Positions 6,353-10,885 of a DNA stretch of 10,885 nt are shown piece after piece. The stretch is from NCBI RefSeq assembly GCF_019127135.1, contig NZ_JAHOEA010000082.1, positions 1 to 10,885 on the forward strand. Reading direction: 5' to 3'. The notes below the pieces were generated by a model, which made no database searches, was not told where the DNA came from, and saw nothing but the letters and a program-made list of their open reading frames with translations. The DNA is from Segatella copri. Its GTDB lineage: Bacteria > Bacteroidota > Bacteroidia > Bacteroidales > Bacteroidaceae. Position 1 is the stretch's first letter. The number at the start of each line of letters is the position of its first letter. The position numbers and the translations under genes were made by a program.

Positions 6353-8227
6353 TTGCTTACCTCCGATAACATTCGAAGAATTCCTGTAATGATTGAGGTT
6401 AAAGGTAAGAAGGGGGATTTGATAAAGGTGAACGAAAAAGGTGAGGTCGATAATCTCAAAAAGAATTTAGATTCTAATTTTCAGAATATAGCAAAATATG
6501 CAGTTAATGGTGCCATTCACTATGCTAACGCTATACTTAACTATGCTGAGTCTTACAAGGAAGTGTTAGCTGTTGGTGTTAACGGTTATGAAGAAGCTGG
6601 TGATACAATTCACGAAGTTGATGTTTGGTATATTTCTAAAGATAATCTCTTTGTGCCAAAGCATGTTGGTGGCTATGAAGATATTTCATTCTTGCTGGAA
6701 AAGAACGCAAAAGAATTTGTTGAGAAACTTGACTCACTTGCTCTTACCTCTGAAGAACTTGAAGAACGTAAACTTGCACTTGAAGATGATATAGAACGTA
6801 AGTTGAAAGCTCTGAATCAGAGCCTGCATGACGAACAGAACATTCTGGTTGGTAAGCGAGTACAGCTTGTAGCTGGTTTGATTATGGCTGGACTTGGAGC
6901 AGATGGTGTACAACCTCTTCGTATTGAAGATTTAGCAGGCAGAGAAGATGATGAGAATAATGACGGACAGGTGATTATGAGTAAGATTCGAATGTATCTT
7001 GGATATAAAAAACTGCCCGAGGAGAAAATTGAAATGATAACGAATATTCTCAAAGTCGTATTCACCCAGTCAAATCTTCAAATTCCTGTTAACGGAGAGA
7101 GTAAACTCCACACGATTTATGCTAGTGTGAAGCGAGACATACTTCCATATGTTACAGGAGAACTACATAACATAGACTTTACTGGTCGTTTGTTTAATGT
7201 AATGAATGAGTGGGTGGATGTTCCGGATGGTGATAAGAATGACGTTGTCCTAACTCCTCGTTATGTTACAGAATTGATGGCGAAAATGTGCGAAGTGAAT
7301 ATGAATTCATACGTCTGGGACTTTGCCACAGGTTCGGCAGGATTTCTTATATCTGCTATGCACCAAATGATAGGAGACGCAAAGCAAAAATATGCCAATA
7401 GCCCTACTAAATTAGAAGAAAAAATTGTAAAGATAAAAATGGAGCAGCTTCTTGGTATTGAGAAGTTGCCAGATGTTTATATGCTTGCTGTTTTGAATAT
7501 GATTTTAATGAAGGATGGAAGTGCCAATATCATCCAAGAAAATTCTTTGGAATACGATGGAAACTATAAGCAAGGTAAAAAGAAAGATAAGCCTTTCCCT
7601 GCCACAGTGTTTTTGCTTAATCCTCCATATTCTGCCGATGGTAAAGGTTTCATTTTTGCCGAAAAAGCGTTGGCAAAAATGAAACATGGTGGCCGTGCAG
7701 CCATCTTGATTCAGGAAAATGCAGGTAGTGGTAATGGTTTGCCGTATACGGCTAATATCCTTAAGAATAATACGCTTCGGGCATCCATTAAAATGGCTGA
7801 TATCTTCTGTGGTAAGGCTAGTGTACAGACGGGCATTTATGTGTTTGATGTAAACCGCCCTCATGATGCAGAAAATGATGTAGTACGATTTATCGATTTC
7901 AGTAATGACGGTTATAGCCGCATGAATCGTAAGAAATCAGGTCAGAGTATAAACCTGCGTGATACAGATCATGCGAAGGAACGATATGCTGAGGTAGCAA
8001 ATCTTGTTCGTTATGGCAAGGGAGCTGATGATAAGAATCTTCACTATTTTAAGGATTGCTATACAGAAGATTACATTAGTCTCAAAGGCAATGACTGGAC
8101 ATACGGACAACATCAAAAGATAGATACTGTACCTACGGAAGATGATTTTCAGAATGTGGTAAAAGAGTATCTATCATGGAAGGTAGGACAAATTCTTAAA
8201 GGAGATTCTTGCCTGGGAAAACTATAA
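6353..8227 (+). CDS. BcgI-like restriction-modification A subunit: N6-adenine methyltransferase with partial nuclease domain
   Basis: The frame open from 6284 encodes, from the TTG at 6353, 624 residues (an ATG at 6389 is the other plausible start). Residues 14-18 (IEVKG) are the ExK half of a PD-(D/E)XK nuclease; the PD half lies upstream of the start. Then come a helical region, LTPRYVTELMAKM at 300-312 (motif X), the SAM-binding VWDFATGSAGFL at 321-332 (motif I) and the catalytic NPPY at 423-426 in VFLLNPPYSADGKGF. This order is that of gamma-class N6-adenine methylases of the HsdM/BcgIA kind. With the separate specificity gene directly downstream, type IIB (BcgI-like) is the best fit, in which one polypeptide cuts and methylates. 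As written, the methyltransferase half is complete and the nuclease half is not. Its end overlaps the next gene by 19 bases. Confidence 0.92.
   Translation: MLTSDNIRRIPVMIEVKGKKGDLIKVNEKGEVDNLKKNLDSNFQNIAKYAVNGAIHYANAILNYAESYKEVLAVGVNGYEEAGDTIHEVDVWYISKDNLFVPKHVGGYEDISFLLEKNAKEFVEKLDSLALTSEELEERKLALEDDIERKLKALNQSLHDEQNILVGKRVQLVAGLIMAGLGADGVQPLRIEDLAGREDDENNDGQVIMSKIRMYLGYKKLPEEKIEMITNILKVVFTQSNLQIPVNGESKLHTIYASVKRDILPYVTGELHNIDFTGRLFNVMNEWVDVPDGDKNDVVLTPRYVTELMAKMCEVNMNSYVWDFATGSAGFLISAMHQMIGDAKQKYANSPTKLEEKIVKIKMEQLLGIEKLPDVYMLAVLNMILMKDGSANIIQENSLEYDGNYKQGKKKDKPFPATVFLLNPPYSADGKGFIFAEKALAKMKHGGRAAILIQENAGSGNGLPYTANILKNNTLRASIKMADIFCGKASVQTGIYVFDVNRPHDAENDVVRFIDFSNDGYSRMNRKKSGQSINLRDTDHAKERYAEVANLVRYGKGADDKNLHYFKDCYTEDYISLKGNDWTYGQHQKIDTVPTEDDFQNVVKEYLSWKVGQILKGDSCLGKL
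8198..8204 (+). promoter_or_regulatory. Shine-Dalgarno-like AAAGGAG before the specificity gene
   Basis: AAAGGAG lies four bases before a TTG codon at 8209 and inside the end of the methyltransferase gene. It supports TTG as the start, because that frame is open only from 8200 and the next in-frame ATG is far inside the first recognition domain. Confidence 0.5.
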
Positions 8228-9942
8228 GCCCTCACTTAGCTGAAAAAAAGTTTATTAATAGTGGGGGCTATTTTGAAACATGTAATATAGAGGATTTGTT
8301 TATCATAAAGGGAAATCCTCAGTTAGATAAGGAAAACCTTAGTTTTTCTAAGGATTCTTTATACCCATATTTTACACGTACTGTTTTCAATAATGGTATA
8401 TATGGTTATGTTGATTACTATGATGACAAGCATCTTATTAAAGGTAATTCAATAGCTGTAGGAATGATGGGAATGCAGTTCTTTTACATGGCTCACGATT
8501 TTTATGCAGGACAATTTACAAAAACTGCCTTTCCTAAATTTAAGGGTTTTAATTGGCGAGTTGCACTTTGGTTTATATCATGGTTTAATAAATCTAGTAA
8601 AAAGTATTTAGGTCTTCTGGTCCGTGAATTTGAAAAAGCTTTTTTGGAGACGGAAATATCAGTTCCTAGAAATGCTGATGGTTCTTTGGCTATTGGATTT
8701 ATGGAATCTCGCATCCGCGAGATGGAGGAATCTCGCATCCGCGAGATGAAGGCTTATCTAAAAGTCTCAGGATTTGAAAATTGTGAGTTGACGAAGGAAG
8801 AAAAAAATGCCCTGAATAGTTTTAACAACACTAAACTGAAAGAGTTTAAAATTGGCGAATTATATAATAAGCAAGATCTCAATAATTCTTCTGTTGATAA
8901 ACGAAGAGATACAAGGCAAGTTCCAGATGAAACTTATAATGTTCCATTGGTTAATGCGAAAAATGGCGATAATGGGATAATGTTCTATGGACATAAAGAT
9001 AAATTTGCAAGCATAGAAATGGCTATCGATATTGTACAAAACGGTGCTGTTGCTACAGGTAATGTTTATCCGCAGCCACAGTGCACAGGTGTTCTTTGGG
9101 ACGCATACTTAATCAAGGCTGTAGGTCATTCTGATACAAGAGAGAGTCTTTTTTATATGTCTGCAGCAATACACAAAAGCATAAAGAAGAAATTCAATTA
9201 TGAATGTAAAGCTACATGGAATAGAGTAAGTCATGAAAAAATATGGCTCCCGGTCACCGATTCTGGCTCCATTGACTATCAGTTTATGGAAACATATATT
9301 CGTGCTATCGAGAAGTTGACTATACAAAAAGTTTATGATTGGCGAGCACAGGAGGTTGAAACAACAAAGGCTATTATTAATGATAGTGTAAAATCCCTTA
9401 AAGTGCTACAACAGAAGTCAATTCCATATTTATTGCCGGATGATAAAGCACCAAAGATGGTAGCCGAAGATATTTTTATTCCATGCAGTATTGAGATTAG
9501 GCTTCAGGATACCAAGCGAGAAGAACTGTTAGGTGGTAATCTTGATTTGATTCTGATGTATGCTATCGCTCCAATAGCTAGGCATAAAACCGAATCTGCA
9601 AGTAGAATTGCATTGGGCATCAAGGAAGATCGATTATCTGTCGAAGCAATCAAAGCTTTCGAAAGTGTACATTACATTATGTTTCATTATTGGAAGAATG
9701 CAGAAGCTACGCCTTTTGAACTGGTTGCGCCTACATGTCTTGTAGATAAAAAGGATATTCCTAAAGGATTCCTGATTAGACAGGAAAAAGATGCTAAGCA
9801 ATTTCTGCTTATAGAATACAATGCAGAACAACCTGCGAATATTTCTGAATATGACATTCTGAAAGTTCAGAGGAAGGGCAATAGCCGTTATATTCCTTTT
9901 GTGTGTAAGTTAGATAATATAAAGGTAGATTTAATTGAGTAA
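8209..9942 (+). CDS. BcgI-like specificity (B/S) subunit with two recognition domains and a long C-terminal extension
   Basis: The product has 577 residues from a TTG start. The first target-recognition domain spans ~20-150 (FETCNIEDLFIIKGNPQLDK to LETEISVPRNADGSLAIGF). It is followed by a helical connector, FMESRIREMEESRIREMKAY, and the LTKEEKNAL element at 195-203. The second recognition domain spans ~212-350 (FKIGELYNK, VPLVNAKNGDNGI, WNRVSHEKIWLPVTDSGSID), then another connector helix, FMETYIRAIEKL at 359-370. This duplicated domain-helix layout is that of type I and BcgI-type specificity subunits, which set the two half-sites of the target. BcgI-type subunits usually end soon after the second helix; here ~175 more residues follow (~400-577) with no domain I recognise. 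It overlaps the methyltransferase gene by 19 bases and a terminator follows at 10089. Confidence 0.9.
   Translation: MPGKTISPHLAEKKFINSGGYFETCNIEDLFIIKGNPQLDKENLSFSKDSLYPYFTRTVFNNGIYGYVDYYDDKHLIKGNSIAVGMMGMQFFYMAHDFYAGQFTKTAFPKFKGFNWRVALWFISWFNKSSKKYLGLLVREFEKAFLETEISVPRNADGSLAIGFMESRIREMEESRIREMKAYLKVSGFENCELTKEEKNALNSFNNTKLKEFKIGELYNKQDLNNSSVDKRRDTRQVPDETYNVPLVNAKNGDNGIMFYGHKDKFASIEMAIDIVQNGAVATGNVYPQPQCTGVLWDAYLIKAVGHSDTRESLFYMSAAIHKSIKKKFNYECKATWNRVSHEKIWLPVTDSGSIDYQFMETYIRAIEKLTIQKVYDWRAQEVETTKAIINDSVKSLKVLQQKSIPYLLPDDKAPKMVAEDIFIPCSIEIRLQDTKREELLGGNLDLILMYAIAPIARHKTESASRIALGIKEDRLSVEAIKAFESVHYIMFHYWKNAEATPFELVAPTCLVDKKDIPKGFLIRQEKDAKQFLLIEYNAEQPANISEYDILKVQRKGNSRYIPFVCKLDNIKVDLIE
8704..8751 (+). 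repeat. Two tandem 24-bp units in the connector of the specificity gene
   Basis: Units 8704-8727 and 8728-8751 differ at one base (GAG versus AAG in the last codon) and encode ESRIREME and ESRIREMK. Each unit contains TCTCGC-ATCC-GCGAGA, a perfect 6-bp inverted repeat. The near identity at DNA level points to a recent duplication or gene conversion within the inter-domain helix. Confidence 0.95.
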
Positions 9943-10006
9943 CTTTGCATGGAAGAGGTGTTTTTCAACCCTAAATTTGGATGGTAGAGTGGGACATCAA
10001 ATTATA

Positions 10007-10086
10007 TGAAATCCTTAATGACCGGATTTAAGGGGATAGAAAAATGATAATGACCGGAAATGACCGGATTTCCCGGTAGAACAAAA
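10007..10086. repeat. Right copy of the AATGACC-rich repeat flanking the Fic/RM island
   Basis: It begins with the same 17 bases as 4861-4877 and has three AATGACCGGA words (10017, 10049, 10059). It also has AGGGGATAGAAAAATGATAA, corresponding to the left copy's GGGGATTGAAAATGAAAA, and ends AGAACAAAA. Same order and same orientation as the left copy, with internal length differences. Confidence 0.72.
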
Positions 10087-10088
10087 AT

Positions 10089-10124
10089 CGACCGCTCTCC
10101 TCGTATTGGGTGAGCGGTCGTTTT
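10089..10124. terminator. Bidirectional rho-independent terminator
   Basis: A perfect 9-bp stem CGACCGCTC (10089-10097) / GAGCGGTCG (10112-10120) is followed by TTTT on the plus strand. It is preceded by AAAAAT, which gives ATTTTTG after the stem on the minus strand. It sits between the converging specificity gene and smalltalk gene and can serve both. Confidence 0.87.
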
Positions 10125-10172
10125 CATTTATGATAGAGTCTGCTTATAATAATAAGTTAGGCTCCATGTTCT

Positions 10173-10268
10173 TTATCCCATGCAGCTCGTTACTCCGAGC
10201 GTGGTAGCGATAGCGGTCAGAATACTGATGGCTATCTGCAAAATTGTTTTCCAAGTGTTCGCTTTCAT
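10173..10268 (-). CDS. Smalltalk protein (31-residue Bacteroidetes membrane microprotein)
   Basis: The reading frame is MKANTWKTILQIAISILTAI followed by ATTLGVTSCMG and TAA. The pattern N-TWK-x-ILQ...ISILTAIATTLGVTSC is the characteristic form of the tiny 'smalltalk' family: a short basic start, one hydrophobic helix (about residues 9-26) and a terminal Cys. The function is not known. In Bacteroidales these genes commonly occur beside HU-type DNA-binding and amidase genes. It lies downstream of the Gly-rich gene on the same strand, with a REP-like element between. No amidase gene follows; the terminator and the RM island do. Confidence 0.85.
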   Translation of the reverse strand: MKANTWKTILQIAISILTAIATTLGVTSCMG

Positions 10269-10272
10269 CTTT

Positions 10273-10305
10273 TTTAATGTTTAATGTTTATTGTTTAATG
10301 TTTAC
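10273..10305. repeat. AT-rich short tandem repeat (TTTAATG/TTTATTG units)
   Basis: About four imperfect units of TTTAATG(T) lie directly upstream of the smalltalk ATG on its sense strand (AAACATTAAAC on the minus strand). Such spacers are common before Bacteroidales genes and may form an A-rich translation leader. Confidence 0.75.
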
Positions 10306-10314
10306 TTTGTGGGG

Positions 10315-10359
10315 CGCAAGTCCGCTAGGCGTAAGAGGTAACGCAAGTCCGCTAGGCGT
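10315..10359. repeat. 18-bp direct repeat, 27-bp period
   Basis: CGCAAGTCCGCTAGGCGT occurs identically at 10315-10332 and 10342-10359. The second copy is also the outer end of the left arm of the inverted-repeat element, so the first copy is an extra half-element. Confidence 0.9.
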
Positions 10360-10563
10360 TCCTGCGGATTTGAAATCCGCAGACAAAAAAGGCTCGACCT
10401 CTTTATCGGGGATTTGTAATCCCCAGCCGTAGGCTTTTCATATCTCCAAAGCTCGTGATGCTGCATTCTCGCTTGAGGCGGATTGCAAATCCGCAAGGAA
10501 ATAGGTCGAGCCTTTTTTAACGGCGGATTGCAAGTCCGCCAGAACGCCTAACGGGCTTGCGTT
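10340..10563. repeat. REP/MITE-like inverted-repeat element with four internal hairpins
   Basis: Two 61-base arms, 10340-10400 and 10503-10563, are inverted copies of each other. The inner 16 bases are perfect (AAAAAAGGCTCGACCT / AGGTCGAGCCTTTTTT) and the rest has a modest number of mismatches. Four short palindromes share the core GGATT...AATCC: 10363-10381 (9-bp stem), 10408-10424 (7-bp), 10478-10494 (7-bp) and 10522-10540 (8-bp with one G-T pair). The A6/T6 edges of the inner arms make it a potential terminator in both directions, between the Gly-rich gene and smalltalk. Clustered palindromes of this type fit REP/BIME-like elements; a transposase is not present here. Confidence 0.82.
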
Positions 10564-10595
10564 TCTTCCTTGCGGCTAGTGGCTGCGGCTAGGGG

Positions 10596-10885
10596 CTAAC
10601 CCATATTGCCGTCGCCGCCTGATTCAGAGCCTTGGCCCTCGCCGCCGGTCTGGTCGGTATTTGAACCGCCACCTTCGGTATTACCTGAGCCGCCCTCAGT
10701 GGTGCTTGAACCACCGCCTTCGGTAGTGCCCGAACCGCTAGGGGTAGAACCGCCAGGAGTATTATCCGGAGTAGTTGGCGCGTTGAGATCAACGTTGGTC
10801 TTACCCTCCTTAATCGCCTTGATAACGGCTGCCTGAGCACTGCGGCTGGCTACGAGGTTGAACTCGGCGTCATCGCGAAGGTTCT
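10596..10885 (-). CDS. C-terminal part of a protein with a Gly/Ser/Thr-rich tail (possibly HU-family DNA-binding)
   Basis: Ninety-five residues are in the window; the start lies beyond the right edge. The visible part begins NLRDDAEFNLVASRSAQAAV and IKAIKEGKTNVDLN, a small helical end, and then switches at about residue 35 to a low-complexity tail of TPGGSTPSGSG, TTEGGGSS and TEGGSGN type, ending GGDGNMG. HU-related proteins of Bacteroidales often end in such Gly-rich tails and precede smalltalk genes, which is the reason for the tentative call. The HU core itself is not visible, so a surface or phage-type protein is not excluded. The opposite-strand frame over the tail (10606-10836), rich in Pro, is a compositional shadow. 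Confidence 0.45.
   Translation of the reverse strand, partial: NLRDDAEFNLVASRSAQAAVIKAIKEGKTNVDLNAPTTPDNTPGGSTPSGSGTTEGGGSSTTEGGSGNTEGGGSNTDQTGGEGQGSESGGDGNMG

Noticed and set aside
6353..9942. Ordinary type I (HsdMS) restriction system
   Set aside because: No hsdR gene is present, and the A subunit has its own PD-(D/E)XK half-site plus upstream nuclease segment; BcgI-like type IIB fits better.
9949..9987. 12-codon frame just after the specificity gene
   Set aside because: Too short, with no ribosome site or family resemblance; more likely chance.
10244..10496. Short frames on both strands (products with ADLKSADKKG or RICNPPQ-like text)
   Set aside because: Translations of the palindromic repeat; such peptides are recurring false genes wherever this repeat family occurs.
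10340..10563. CRISPR array
   Set aside because: Repeats are palindromes in inverted arrangement with unequal spacing and diverged copies; no regular repeat-spacer pattern or cas genes.

Overview
The window looks like chromosomal DNA of a Bacteroidales bacterium, most likely Prevotella/Segatella-like. The clues are Bacteroidetes-type -7 boxes (TAnnTTTG) before several genes, a 31-codon gene of the Bacteroidetes 'smalltalk' type, AT-rich 'TTTAATG' spacers, and the families present (AbiE, YczE-like, YccF, YqiA-like hydrolase with DUF1653). Taxonomy is inferred from these signs; no marker gene is present.

Layout. (1) 1-417, minus strand: the start of a pyridoxamine-phosphate-oxidase-like (NimA-related) flavin protein running off the left edge, overlapped by the 3' remnant of a GNAT acetyltransferase. 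(2) 418-1871, minus: an intact type IV toxin-antitoxin pair, AbiEi antitoxin and AbiEii nucleotidyltransferase toxin, joined by an ATGA overlap. Its toxin stop codon abuts the decapitated acetyltransferase directly. (3) 2155-4672, minus: a tight five-gene operon, read as YqiA-like hydrolase fused to DUF1653, thioredoxin (CQPC), YccF, an 81-aa unknown and a YczE-like membrane protein. (4) 4861-10086: a defence island on the plus strand, bracketed by two copies of an 'AATGACC'-rich repeat that share a 17-bp block. It holds a Fic-family AMPylase with its inhibitory motif and a winged-helix tail, then a BcgI-like restriction-modification pair: an A-type nuclease-methyltransferase and a B-type specificity subunit. 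(5) 10089-10885: a bidirectional terminator, a minus-strand smalltalk gene, a roughly 225-bp inverted-repeat/REP-like element with four short hairpins, and the Gly/Ser/Thr-rich C terminus of a larger protein, possibly HU-related.

How the parts work together. The island resembles a type IIB (BcgI-like) system, in which one polypeptide methylates and cuts while a separate subunit with two target-recognition domains selects the site. The most notable observation is that the A subunit is split by an apparent one-base insertion in a TTTT run at 6285-6288. The break separates the N terminus and the PD half of the PD-(D/E)XK nuclease site from the methyltransferase. As written, the locus could make a methyltransferase without a complete nuclease site, or the base may be a sequencing error. 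The specificity subunit carries a nearly perfect 24-bp tandem duplication in the linker between its recognition domains and an unusual C-terminal extension of about 175 residues. Fic and the restriction genes are probably co-transcribed from a promoter at about 5065.

The window therefore holds two separate defence-type modules (AbiE, and Fic plus BcgI-like RM) around a conserved housekeeping-like operon. I did not find a wholly unknown multi-gene system. The unusual elements are the nuclease frameshift, the repeat-bounded island, the specificity-subunit extension and the palindromic element.
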